From positions 3,223-67,222 of the forward strand of contig DGRE01000045.1 in the NCBI GenBank assembly GCA_002389905.1: 64,000 nucleotides of DNA, read 5' to 3'. The position numbers and the translations under genes were made by a program. Source of the DNA: Hungatella sp. UBA4396. Lineage in GTDB: Bacteria; Bacillota; Clostridia; Lachnospirales; Lachnospiraceae. Shown piece by piece: positions 24,337-32,350 of the stretch (position 1 is its first letter; every line of letters starts with the position of its first letter). Below the pieces are notes generated by a model that was not told the origin of the DNA, made no database searches, and saw only the letters and a list, made by a program, of their open reading frames with translations.

Positions 24337-25767
24337 ATGACAGACAGATATCAGAGTCCGCTCTCAGAGCGTTATGCCAGCCGGGAAATGCAGTATATTT
24401 TTTCCCAGGATAAAAAGTTTAAAACCTGGAGAAAACTGTGGATCGCACTGGCGGAAACGGAAAGAGAACTGGGCCTTCCTATTACAGAAGAACAGATCGG
24501 GGAATTAAAAGCCCATCAGGATGAGATCAATTACGATGTGGCAAGACAGAGAGAAAAAGAGGTCCGCCACGATGTGATGTCCCATGTCTACGCATACGGC
24601 GTTCAGTGTCCTAAGGCCAAGGGCATCATCCATTTAGGAGCCACCTCCTGCTATGTGGGAGATAATACAGATATTATTATTATGGCAGAGGCATTAAACT
24701 TAGTCCGCAGAAAGCTGTTAAACGTCATCAGCCTGCTGGCCGGATTCTGTCACACATATAAGGATATGCCTGCCCTTGCCTTTACCCATTTCCAGCCTGC
24801 CCAGCCCACCACTGTGGGAAAGAGAGCCACCCTTTGGCTTCACGATCTGATGATGGATCTGGAAGATCTGGATTATTTATTGAGCTCCATCCGCCTTTTA
24901 GGTTCCAAGGGAACAACTGGCACCCAGGCCAGCTTTCTGGAGCTGTTTGACGGCGATATGGACAAGGTGAGAAAAGCTGACGATATGATTGCGGAAAAAA
25001 TGGGATTTCCAGGCTGCTATCCGGTTTCCGGACAGACTTATTCCAGAAAGGTGGACAGCCGGGTGGTCAATGTGCTGGCAGGCATTGCCCAGAGCGCTCA
25101 TAAATTTTCCAATGATATCCGCCTTTTGCAGCATTTAAAAGAGGTGGAGGAGCCTTTTGAAAAGCATCAGATCGGTTCTTCTGCCATGGCTTATAAACGC
25201 AACCCAATGAGAAGCGAGAGGATGGCTTCCTTGTCCAATTATGTGATGGCAGACGTGATGAATCCCATGCTGGTGTCCTCTACCCAGTGGTTTGAACGGA
25301 CCCTTGACGACTCCGCCAACAAGCGTCTCAGCGTGCCGGAAGGCTTTTTAGCTGTGGACGGCATTCTGGATCTTTATTTGAATGTGGTGGACGGCCTTGT
25401 GGTCTATCCTAAGGTCATCGAAAAGCATTTAATGGCCGAGCTTCCCTTTATGGCAACGGAAAATATCATGATGGACGCTGTAAAGGCAGGAGGGGACAGA
25501 CAGGAGCTTCACGAAAGAATCCGGGAACTGTCCATGGAAGCCGGACGGAATGTAAAGGAAAAGGGCCTGGATAATAATTTACTGGAGCTGATTGCGGCAG
25601 ATCCTTCCTTTAACCTTTCCCTGGAGGAATTAAAGGAAAGCATGGACCCCCAAAAGTATGTGGGCTGCGCCCCGGCTCAGGTCACTGCTTATCTCGATGA
25701 AGAGGTAAAGCCCCTTCTGGAGAAAAACAGGGAATTTCTGGGGATGAAAGCAGAGATTAACGTGTAA
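24337..25767 (+). CDS. purB: Adenylosuccinate lyase (PurB)
   Basis: A 476-residue fumarase-superfamily lyase acting twice in purine synthesis (SAICAR and adenylosuccinate cleavage). The family signature SSAMAYKRNPMRSE is near residue 279; HLGATSCYVGDN lies near 101 and TFTHFQPAQP-like sequence (FTHFQPAQPTTVG) near 150. Start at 24337 after GGAGG. Length is typical of the longer, animal-like PurB found in many Clostridia. Confidence 0.97.
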   Translation: MTDRYQSPLSERYASREMQYIFSQDKKFKTWRKLWIALAETERELGLPITEEQIGELKAHQDEINYDVARQREKEVRHDVMSHVYAYGVQCPKAKGIIHLGATSCYVGDNTDIIIMAEALNLVRRKLLNVISLLAGFCHTYKDMPALAFTHFQPAQPTTVGKRATLWLHDLMMDLEDLDYLLSSIRLLGSKGTTGTQASFLELFDGDMDKVRKADDMIAEKMGFPGCYPVSGQTYSRKVDSRVVNVLAGIAQSAHKFSNDIRLLQHLKEVEEPFEKHQIGSSAMAYKRNPMRSERMASLSNYVMADVMNPMLVSSTQWFERTLDDSANKRLSVPEGFLAVDGILDLYLNVVDGLVVYPKVIEKHLMAELPFMATENIMMDAVKAGGDRQELHERIRELSMEAGRNVKEKGLDNNLLELIAADPSFNLSLEELKESMDPQKYVGCAPAQVTAYLDEEVKPLLEKNREFLGMKAEINV

Positions 25768-25773
25768 AGCTGT

Positions 25774-25820
25774 GCGGGCAGACTTTGTGTTTTTGAAAGG
25801 TCTGCCTGCCTTTTATTTTT
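25774..25820 (+). terminator. Terminator after purB
   Basis: GCGGGCAGAC pairs with GTCTGCCTGC (one G-U), followed by TTTTATTTTT. Confidence 0.8.
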
Positions 25821-25836
25821 GATGTCAGGAGGAACC

Positions 25837-26751
25837 ATGAACGGTAATCTGGAATATTATAAGGTATTTTACCATGTGGCAAGCCTTGGGAGCATTACCT
25901 TGGCGGCAGATAAGCTTTGCATCTCCCAGCCCGCTGTAAGCCAGACCATCAGGCAGTTGGAGCTGTCTTTGGACACCAGGCTTTTTCTGAGAACCCCCAA
26001 GGGAGTCCGCTTAACCAGGGAAGGAGAAGTTTTTTACGATTATGTAAAAGTCGGTTTAGAGAATATCTGGAATGGGGAAACTGTACTAAAGCGGATGAGG
26101 GACTTGGATACGGGAGAGGTGCGGATCGGGGCCAGTGATATGACCCTGCAGTTTTATCTTTTGCCTTATCTGGAACAGTTTCATGAGCTCTATCCCGGTA
26201 TCAAGGTAATGGTTTCCAACGGCCCAACCCCGGAAACCCTTGGTTTTTTATACCAGGGAAAAATTGATTTCGGAGTGGTCAGCACTCCCTTTGAAGCCAG
26301 GGCTCAGGTAGTCAGCACCGATGTAAAGGAAATCAGGAACGTATTCGTGGCGGGAGAAAAATTCCGTCACCTGGAGGGAAAGGTGCTGGATTATGAGATT
26401 CTTAAGGAGCTTCCCTGTATTTTCCTGGAAAAACCTACCAGCACCAGGGTTTTTATGGACGATTATCTGGCTTCTCATAACGTGGTTGTGGAACCGGAAT
26501 TCGAGTTGTCTACCAGCGACATGATCGTCCAGTTTGCCATGCGAAATCTGGGTGTGGGGTGTGTTATGTCGGAGTTTGCCCAGGCGGAGCTGGAAAAGGG
26601 GAACCTGATTGAACTGAAGTTCCGGGAGGAAATGCCAAAGCGCCATTTTTCTCTTGTTACAGATAAAAAACTTCCTATGTCCACGGCAGGAAACAGGCTT
26701 TTAAGGCTGATGACGAATAACATAAGTGAAAATTATGAAGAATATAAATAA
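25837..26751 (+). CDS. LysR family transcriptional regulator
   Basis: A 304-residue LTTR. The N-terminal winged helix includes LGSITLAADKLCISQPAVSQTI around residues 17-38, with the linker helix after it; the rest is a periplasmic-binding-like effector domain. AGGAGG precedes the ATG. It lies between purB and purA, and a dyad with ACTTATG and CATAAGT arms sits right before purA, so purA could be one of its targets; this is inference. Effector unknown. Confidence 0.9.
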   Translation: MNGNLEYYKVFYHVASLGSITLAADKLCISQPAVSQTIRQLELSLDTRLFLRTPKGVRLTREGEVFYDYVKVGLENIWNGETVLKRMRDLDTGEVRIGASDMTLQFYLLPYLEQFHELYPGIKVMVSNGPTPETLGFLYQGKIDFGVVSTPFEARAQVVSTDVKEIRNVFVAGEKFRHLEGKVLDYEILKELPCIFLEKPTSTRVFMDDYLASHNVVVEPEFELSTSDMIVQFAMRNLGVGCVMSEFAQAELEKGNLIELKFREEMPKRHFSLVTDKKLPMSTAGNRLLRLMTNNISENYEEYK

Positions 26752-26757
26752 TATTGA

Positions 26758-26799
26758 TTTTACTTATGCTTATCTTTGCGTTATCATAAGTCAGTAAAA
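26758..26799 (+). promoter_or_regulatory. Dyad-symmetric site before purA
   Basis: TTTTAC and ACTTATG (26758-26768) are mirrored by CATAAGT and GTAAAA (26785-26799). It lies 32 bp before purA and just after a lysR gene, as a regulator site would. No good sigma-A promoter was recognised in this 79-bp gap. Confidence 0.4.
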
Positions 26800-26830
26800 G
26801 TTACTTTTCACTCTAAGGAGGAACAATTAA

Positions 26831-28108
26831 ATGGTAAGAGCAATCGTAGGAGCTAACTGGGGAGACGAAGGAAAAGGCAAAATCACAGACATGCTGGCAA
26901 TGGAATCGGATATTATCATCCGCTATCAGGGAGGCAGCAATGCAGGGCATACCATCATCAACAATTACGGCAAATTTGCCCTTCATCTTTTGCCGTCAGG
27001 CGTGTTCTACAATCACACCACCAGCATTATCGGAAACGGTGTGGCACTGAATATTCCCTTTCTCGTTAAGGAAATTGACGATCTGGTAAGCAAGGGTGTT
27101 CCCAAGCCCCATGTTCTGGTTTCAGACAGGGCCCAAATTCTGATGCCCTATCATATTTTATTTGACGAATATGAGGAGGAGCGTCTTGGAAAGAAGTCCT
27201 TTGGCTCCACAAAATCAGGGATTGCGCCATTTTATTCTGATAAATACGCTAAAATCGGTTTTCAGGTCAGCGAGTTATTTGACGATGAACTGTTAAGAGA
27301 AAAGGTTGCCAGGGTATGTGAGACGAAAAATGTCCTGATGGAGCACCTGTACCACAAACCTGCCATTGACCAGGAGGAGCTGCTTCATACTCTTCGGGAA
27401 TACAGGGAAATGGTGGCTCCTTATGTATGCGATGTGTCTGCATATCTTCACCAGGCCATAAAGGAAGGAAAAACAATTCTTTTAGAGGGTCAGCTTGGCT
27501 CCTTAAAGGACACAGATCATGGAATTTATCCCATGGTGACCTCTTCCTCCACACTGGCTGCATACGGTGCCATTGGCGCAGGTATTCCTCCTTATGAGAT
27601 TAAAAATATTACGACAGTTGTAAAGGCTTATTCCAGTGCAGTAGGCGCAGGAGCATTTGTCAGCGAGATATTCGGAGAAGAAGCCGACGAGCTGAGACGT
27701 CGGGGCGGTGACGGCGGAGAATACGGTGCTACAACCGGACGCCCGAGACGTATGGGGTGGTTCGATGCGGTTGCCTCCAGATACGGCTGCCGGATTCAGG
27801 GAGCTACAGAGGCCGCTCTTACAGTTCTCGATGTTCTGGGATATTTGGATGAGCTTCCTGTATGTGTTGGATATGAGATCAACGGAAAGGTCACAAAGGA
27901 TTTCCCCACAACGACAGAGCTTAATAAGGCAAAGCCAGTGTATACCGTTCTTCCGGGATGGAAGTGCGAGATCAGGGGAATCAAGAACTATGAGGATTTG
28001 CCGGAGAATTGCAGGAATTACATTGAATTCATTGAAAAAGAGCTGGAAACTCCTATTACCATGGTGTCCAATGGTCCGGGGAGAGATGAGATTATATACC
28101 GGAAATAA
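26831..28108 (+). CDS. purA: Adenylosuccinate synthase (PurA)
   Basis: A 425-residue GTP-dependent ligase making adenylosuccinate from IMP and aspartate. The P-loop GDEGKGK lies near residue 12, GSNAGHT near 37 and the switch-like GQLGSLKDTDHGIYP near 220, where most PurA proteins have a GQGxLLDxDxGTYP form; the sequence is thus slightly divergent but complete. AAGGAGG precedes the ATG. A terminator follows at once. Confidence 0.96.
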   Translation: MVRAIVGANWGDEGKGKITDMLAMESDIIIRYQGGSNAGHTIINNYGKFALHLLPSGVFYNHTTSIIGNGVALNIPFLVKEIDDLVSKGVPKPHVLVSDRAQILMPYHILFDEYEEERLGKKSFGSTKSGIAPFYSDKYAKIGFQVSELFDDELLREKVARVCETKNVLMEHLYHKPAIDQEELLHTLREYREMVAPYVCDVSAYLHQAIKEGKTILLEGQLGSLKDTDHGIYPMVTSSSTLAAYGAIGAGIPPYEIKNITTVVKAYSSAVGAGAFVSEIFGEEADELRRRGGDGGEYGATTGRPRRMGWFDAVASRYGCRIQGATEAALTVLDVLGYLDELPVCVGYEINGKVTKDFPTTTELNKAKPVYTVLPGWKCEIRGIKNYEDLPENCRNYIEFIEKELETPITMVSNGPGRDEIIYRK

Positions 28109-28151
28109 GGTTTTTGCAGATGTCCTGCCGGTTTTGTATCAAAGAACTATT

Positions 28152-28200
28152 CTAAGCAGAACAGTGAGATTAATATTTTACTGTTCTGCTTATTGTTATA
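28152..28200 (+). terminator. Terminator T3 after purA
   Basis: AAGCAGAACAGT pairs with ACTGTTCTGCTT (28154-28191) around a 14-nt loop, followed by ATTGTTAT. It is nearly identical to the hairpin at 28697-28745. Confidence 0.88.
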
Positions 28201-28201
28201 T

Positions 28202-28230
28202 TTACAGAACATCAGTTCTTGTGGTAAAAT
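28202..28230 (+). promoter_or_regulatory. Promoter of the small toxin mRNA
   Basis: TTACAG at 28202-28207, 17-bp spacer, TAAAAT at 28225-28230; expected transcript start near 28237. Confidence 0.6.
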
Positions 28231-28300
28231 ATTCATAGGGAACAATCGTATTACAGGGTGTATTGACCTTCCATTTTACATAAGATGGGAGGTGATGTCT

Positions 28301-28387
28301 ATGAAACATTTTGATTTTAAAGACTTGATGTCTTTTGGAATGTTTATTTTGGCATTGCTGACTTTCATTTATTTAGTTAGCCATTAA
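28301..28387 (+). CDS. Holin-like type I toxin peptide (28 aa)
   Basis: A 28-residue peptide starting MKHFDFKDLMSFGMF and continuing as one membrane helix (ILALLTFIYLV) to a short SH end. The FGMF-ALLTFI pattern is that of the small putative holin-like toxins (Hol_Tox type) of Firmicutes. A very strong ribosome-binding site, GGGAGGTG, lies 8 bp upstream; a second ATG at 28295 is too close to it. A convergent antisense RNA covers its 3' end. In such systems the peptide damages the membrane when the antisense RNA is lost. Family assignment is by pattern only. Confidence 0.72.
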   Translation: MKHFDFKDLMSFGMFILALLTFIYLVSH

Positions 28388-28485
28388 ACGTAGAAAACCA
28401 CCCTGATACTTGGCCGGTAAAGGGTGGATTTCCTGAATTCAATCTTATAAGGTCAACCACTTTGTGGGCGATTGTTCCTTTTTAT
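28388..28485 (-). ncRNA. Putative antisense RNA antitoxin
   Basis: A minus-strand unit of about 98 nt: promoter at 28492-28520, expected start near 28485, and a hairpin (AGGGTGG 28421-28427 with CCACCCT 28398-28404) followed on the minus strand by TTTT, ending just after the toxin stop codon. It is convergent with the toxin mRNA and complementary to its 3' untranslated region, the arrangement of type I antitoxins such as those of the TxpA, BsrG and Fst systems. No reading frame of note lies in it. Confidence 0.6.
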
Positions 28486-28491
28486 AATTCT

Positions 28492-28520
28492 ATTATAGTC
28501 AATTCTCTTTTCAAATTCAA
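28492..28520 (-). promoter_or_regulatory. Promoter of the antisense RNA
   Basis: On the minus strand TTGAAT (28515-28520), exactly 17 bp, then a perfect TATAAT (28492-28497). It is stronger than the toxin promoter, as expected for an antitoxin RNA. Confidence 0.7.
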
Positions 28521-28690
28521 GCCATTTCTATAAAATACCTAATAAATTCCTTAATTGACTGGTGGGTGTGTCACTCTTATATGATGGGCGTAGATAACTC
28601 AATTGATGAATTGATAAAATCATGCTTTAAAATAGAAGAATACAGAAATAATTACATACTGTTGTTCCCTAAAGAAAAGCAAGTTCAAAA
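28521..28690. other. AT-rich stretch without a recognised gene
   Basis: Between the antisense promoter and terminator T4 I find no gene with a ribosome-binding site. One frame on the plus strand is open from 28566 but starts without a Shine-Dalgarno sequence and runs on through the T4 hairpin, so it is not called. Confidence 0.5.
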
Positions 28691-28696
28691 GAGAAC

Positions 28697-28746
28697 AACC
28701 CTAAGCAGAGCAGCAGAATTAATTTCCTGCTGTTCTGCTTATTTTT
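28697..28746 (+). terminator. Terminator T4, copy of the purA terminator
   Basis: CTAAGCAGAGCAG and CTGTTCTGCTTA form a hairpin followed by TTTTTAT. It aligns with T3 (28152-28200) over about 45 bp, with the same ATTAAT in the loop. Confidence 0.85.
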
Positions 28747-28790
28747 ATGCCTATTTTTATTTTACTTTGTCCTATTTTCAGGTTTCAATC

Positions 28791-29018
28791 CTATTTCTGG
28801 TTGGAGTCAGAGCCTTTCTCCTCCTCCTCCCTCTTCAAAAGCCGGTAAACCATTCCTCCTGCATAGAGAAAGATGGGAATAACAACGGAAGAGAAGAGGG
28901 CTGCCATGAGCCAGGTGGAAGACTGGGGGCTTTGGAGAAAGGCTGAGATGATGGCTATGGCATATATTGCCAGAATGACCGCCAGTCCCAGAAATGCCAG
29001 GGGGCGTTTCCATTTCAT
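28791..29018 (-). CDS. Small two-span membrane protein
   Basis: A 75-residue protein with two hydrophobic helices (PLAFLGLAVILAIYAIAII and LMAALFSSVVIPIFLYAGGM), a short basic N-terminus and a charged tail KREEEEKGSDSNQK. It resembles many unnamed small membrane proteins of Lachnospiraceae. GAGG lies about 11 bp before the start. No function can be assigned. It is divergent from the cell-wall-binding protein gene. Confidence 0.65.
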   Translation of the reverse strand: MKWKRPLAFLGLAVILAIYAIAIISAFLQSPQSSTWLMAALFSSVVIPIFLYAGGMVYRLLKREEEEKGSDSNQK

Positions 29019-29112
29019 AAAAAGAGATACCTCGCTTTCTGCTTAACAATTATGCAGCTTGTCAATAGTATAACCCAGCAAAAGATGGATGGGAAGAAGG
29101 AATTTGAAAAAC

Positions 29113-29141
29113 TGTACATTTCGTCCAAAGTGTAGTAAAAT
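29113..29141 (+). promoter_or_regulatory. Promoter for the cell-wall-binding protein gene
   Basis: TGTACA at 29113-29118, 17-bp spacer, TAAAAT at 29136-29141. Confidence 0.5.
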
Positions 29142-29184
29142 TTTTAAATAACAGGAATCAGCAGGCGGAAAGGGGTGAAAAGCC

Positions 29185-30228
29185 TTGAATAGAACATGGA
29201 TTGCAGCAGCAGGGGTAATTCTCAGTATGGGAGGGGCTATGACCTCCCGGGCAGAAGCAACGCCCTCCCAGGCTGAAATACAGGACTGGCAGTGGCAGGA
29301 GGATTCCTATAGCTGGAAATATGCCAACAGAGAAGGGGAATTTAAGAAAAACCGCTGGGAAAAGATCAATGGATACTGGTATTACTTTGACTCGGACGGA
29401 TACATTACCACGGAATGGACCGAAATCAGGGGCATTAACTACTGCTTCCGGGAAACCGGGGAGCTGGAGCTTGGCTGGATTTACGACGAGGAAGAAGAAA
29501 AGTGGTATTATTTTAATGAGGATGGCACAGTGGGAAAGGGCTGGCACCAGGATGAAGACGGAAACTGGTACTGGTTTTCCCATAAAGGGGAAATGGCTTC
29601 ATCCGGCTATAAAAATATACTGGGAAAGCGTTACTTTTTCTATAACGACGGCAGGCTGGCGGCAAACCGGTATGTGGGCCTTTTCTATATGGATGAAAAC
29701 GGCGTGAGAAACAGGGACCATGACATCCGGATTTCCGGGAAGAAGGGGACGGATACCCTGCCTGCCGAGGTAAAGGAAGGGATTACGGAAGCTGTTAAGA
29801 ATATACCGGGAGAATGGATGAAACGGTTTATCGACCAGGGCTGGGAGATCATTTATTATCCGGATAAATCGTATTTTTCCGCCCCTATGACAGGAAACGG
29901 AACGTACTTTGTGACTCATGTGCTGGATACCAATTATAAAAAAATAAAGATATGCAGCCCGGAGGCCCTGACCGAGGCTCTGGGAGAATACATTGGCTAT
30001 GCCTCCGGCTGTTATAAAGCCGGAAACCAGGATGGGTTAGACCTGCTTATGGGAAAGGCTTATTTAGATCAGTTTGTTTACATACCGGATTATTATTCCG
30101 ATGATTTGAAGTTTTATTTCGGAAAGCTGGCGGCAGCCTATGTGGGAAGCGCTTCTGTCAGAGCTGAGATCGAGGAAGAGGCTCCGGAAATGGCCGAAAT
30201 TTTAAAAAGAATCATCTGCTTTAAATAA
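29185..30228 (+). CDS. Secreted protein with cell-wall-binding repeats and a zincin-like C-terminal domain
   Basis: A 347-residue exported protein. TTG start at 29185 after GGGGTG. Signal peptide of about 24 residues (cleavage probably after SRAEA). Residues 30-180 hold five or six aromatic cell-wall-binding repeats of the choline-binding type (GYWYYFDSDGYITTEW, KWYYFNEDGTVGKGW, NWYWFSHKGEM). The C-terminal 150 residues are globular and remind me of the anthrax-lethal-factor-like zincin domain often attached to such repeats, but the place where HExxH would be reads LGEYIGY, so the zinc site seems lost. Repeat call firm, C-terminal call tentative. Confidence 0.8.
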   Translation: MNRTWIAAAGVILSMGGAMTSRAEATPSQAEIQDWQWQEDSYSWKYANREGEFKKNRWEKINGYWYYFDSDGYITTEWTEIRGINYCFRETGELELGWIYDEEEEKWYYFNEDGTVGKGWHQDEDGNWYWFSHKGEMASSGYKNILGKRYFFYNDGRLAANRYVGLFYMDENGVRNRDHDIRISGKKGTDTLPAEVKEGITEAVKNIPGEWMKRFIDQGWEIIYYPDKSYFSAPMTGNGTYFVTHVLDTNYKKIKICSPEALTEALGEYIGYASGCYKAGNQDGLDLLMGKAYLDQFVYIPDYYSDDLKFYFGKLAAAYVGSASVRAEIEEEAPEMAEILKRIICFK

Positions 30229-30270
30229 AAATGGGAAGAACCGGCTTTACTCCGCCAGTTCTTCCCATAA
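30229..30270. terminator. Hairpin between converging genes
   Basis: ATGGGAAGAAC at 30231-30241 pairs perfectly with GTTCTTCCCAT at 30258-30268. It overlaps the 3' end of the ABC-F gene and can serve both strands; T-runs are poor. Confidence 0.6.
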
Positions 30271-32160
30271 TTCATAAAGTTTCCCCAGTTTCTGTTCAAT
30301 ATCCCCTTTTTCCTTGCTCAGTTCCATTAATTTAGAAACATCGGTGAAAACCTCTTCTTTTCCTAAAATTTCATCAATTTCCACACTTCTGGACTCCAGG
30401 CGGTGGATTTCTTCCTCTGTCTTTTGCAGTTCATTCTGGCGCTTTCGTAAGCGGGCCTGTTCCTCCTTCTGGGTTTTCCAGTCCAGCTTGGTTTCTGAAA
30501 TCTCCTGGACAGGTGCTTCTTCTGAAGGAGAAGGAGCTGCATATAAACCGGTCATCAATTCTCTTTTTTCCAGATAATAGTCATAATTGCCGATATAATT
30601 GACCAAGGCCTGATTGGTCAGATCCAGAATCCTGGTGGCCGTCTTGTTGATGAAGTAACGGTCATGGGACACATAAAGCACAGTTCCTGTATAATTGACC
30701 AGGGCGTCCTCCAGAATTTCCTTTGAGGTAATATCCAGATGGTTGGTAGGCTCGTCCAGGATGAGAAAATTTGCTTCAGAAAGCATCAGCTTGGCCAGGG
30801 AAACACGTCCCCTCTCCCCGCCGCTTAAGTCCTTAACCCGTTTGAACACGTCGTCTCCGGTAAAGAGAAAGGCGGCCAGAATGTTACGTATCTGAGTATT
30901 GTTCATAGCAGGATAGGTGTCCTGAAGCTCGTCAAACAAAGTCTTTTCCATATGAAGCACCTGGTGTTCCTGGTCATAGTAGCCGATATGTACCTTGGAA
31001 CCCAGAGTAACCTCACCCTGATCTGCCGTCTGTAAATTGTTTAAAATCTTCAGTATGGTAGTTTTTCCCGTGCCGTTTCCGCCGATGATGGCGATTCGTT
31101 CCCCCCGCTTGATTTCAAAGCTTACGTTATGGAAAAGAAGATTCTGGCCAAAGGCTTTTTTCAGCCCTTTTACAGTCAGGACATCGTTTCCGCTGATGAT
31201 ATTCGGCTCCAGGCGAATACGCATTTCATCATTTACCTCTGCAGGTTTTTCCAAAACCTCGATCTTATCCAACATCTTTTCCCGGCTTTCGGCCCGCTTG
31301 ATGGATTTTTCCCGGTTAAAGGATTTTAATTTGGCAATGACCTCTTCCTGGTGCTTGATTTCCTGCTGCTGGTTTAAAAAAGCTTTCATCTTGGCTTCCC
31401 GGATCATGGCCCGTTTTTCACTGTAAGCAGTATAATTTCCCTGGTATACAGCCATCAGCCCATTGTCAAGCTCCACGATCTTGGTCACCACCCGGTCCAG
31501 AAAATAACGGTCATGGGCCACGATGATGACGCTTCCGTCGTAATTGATCAAATACCCCTCCAGCCATGCAATAGACTCCATGTCCAGATGGTTGGTAGGC
31601 TCATCAAGGAGGATGATATCAGGCTTTGTAAGAAGAAGCTTTCCTAAGGAAACCCTGGTTTTCTGTCCTCCCGACAGGGCGGATACAGGCTTTTTAAATT
31701 CCTCTTCCGTAAAGCCCAGGCCCTTTAAAACTCCGGTCACTTCACTTTGATAGGCATAACCGTTAACCAGTTCAAACTCGTGGTTTAAGCGGCTGTAAGA
31801 GGAGAGCATGGAGTCCAGCTCTTCCCCGGACACGTGCTTCATGTCCAGCTCCAGCTGGCGAAGCCTTGCTTCCATTTCCATAACAGGGCGCTTGACCTCC
31901 AGCACCTCTTCATACACCGTCCGTTCCCCGGATAAATCCTGGTGCTGGGAGAGATAGCCAATGGTTTTCCCCTTGGAAATCACTACCTCCCCTTCATCCT
32001 GGGGCAGTTCCCCGATGATGATTTTTAAGAGAGTGGATTTGCCTGCGCCGTTAATTCCTACGATGGCAGCCTTTTCGTGATCTTCTATATGAAAGGAAGC
32101 ATGCTTGATGACCTGATTGCTTCCAAATGCTTTGCATATATTGCTGCATGAGAGTATCAT
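30247..32160 (-). CDS. ABC-F family ATPase
   Basis: A 637-residue soluble protein with two ABC domains and no membrane segment. First domain: Walker A GINGAGKSTL near residue 35, signature LSGGQKTRVS near 164, Walker B IILLDEPTNHLD. Second: GGNGTGKTT near 360, LSGGERGRVS near 452, FLILDEPTNHLD. The linker between them is the charged P-site-tRNA-interacting motif, and the C-terminus is a coiled coil. ABC-F proteins act on the ribosome (EttA/Uup/YdiF type) rather than in transport. AGGAGG before the start. Antibiotic-resistance members exist, but nothing here points to one. Confidence 0.94.
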   Translation of the reverse strand: MILSCSNICKAFGSNQVIKHASFHIEDHEKAAIVGINGAGKSTLLKIIIGELPQDEGEVVISKGKTIGYLSQHQDLSGERTVYEEVLEVKRPVMEMEARLRQLELDMKHVSGEELDSMLSSYSRLNHEFELVNGYAYQSEVTGVLKGLGFTEEEFKKPVSALSGGQKTRVSLGKLLLTKPDIILLDEPTNHLDMESIAWLEGYLINYDGSVIIVAHDRYFLDRVVTKIVELDNGLMAVYQGNYTAYSEKRAMIREAKMKAFLNQQQEIKHQEEVIAKLKSFNREKSIKRAESREKMLDKIEVLEKPAEVNDEMRIRLEPNIISGNDVLTVKGLKKAFGQNLLFHNVSFEIKRGERIAIIGGNGTGKTTILKILNNLQTADQGEVTLGSKVHIGYYDQEHQVLHMEKTLFDELQDTYPAMNNTQIRNILAAFLFTGDDVFKRVKDLSGGERGRVSLAKLMLSEANFLILDEPTNHLDITSKEILEDALVNYTGTVLYVSHDRYFINKTATRILDLTNQALVNYIGNYDYYLEKRELMTGLYAAPSPSEEAPVQEISETKLDWKTQKEEQARLRKRQNELQKTEEEIHRLESRSVEIDEILGKEEVFTDVSKLMELSKEKGDIEQKLGKLYELWEELAE

Positions 32161-32235
32161 GTTTTATTTCCTCCTGGGCATAATTTTCTTAAGTGGGAAA
32201 CCGAAATCCCTGAATTGATGCAGGGCAACAGGACT

Positions 32236-32264
32236 AGTATAATATAGGTCCCTTTTTTTTTCAA
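32236..32264 (-). promoter_or_regulatory. Promoter for the ABC-F gene
   Basis: On the minus strand TTGAAA (32259-32264), 17 bp, TATACT (32236-32241). Confidence 0.65.
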
Positions 32265-32285
32265 GGACACAGTCGCAAAACTCGT

Positions 32286-32314
32286 TTGACAATATTTTAT
32301 CATCAGGCTATAAT
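32286..32314 (+). promoter_or_regulatory. Promoter for rex
   Basis: Perfect TTGACA at 32286-32291, 17-bp spacer and perfect TATAAT at 32309-32314, the best sigma-A promoter in the window. Confidence 0.85.
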
Positions 32315-32350
32315 ATAAAATAGACTCTAAATTTTAAAGTAGGTGAAGAT

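Noticed and set aside
27267..27563. Antisense frames within purA and within most other enzyme genes
   Set aside because: Shadows of GC-rich coding sequence; no start signals or families.
28566..28946. Frame of 126 codons after the toxin locus
   Set aside because: No ribosome-binding site, passes through a terminator hairpin and overlaps the minus-strand membrane protein gene.
32265..32350. Rex autoregulatory site before rex
   Set aside because: No TTGTTAA-N4-TTAACAA-like palindrome found; only a strong promoter.
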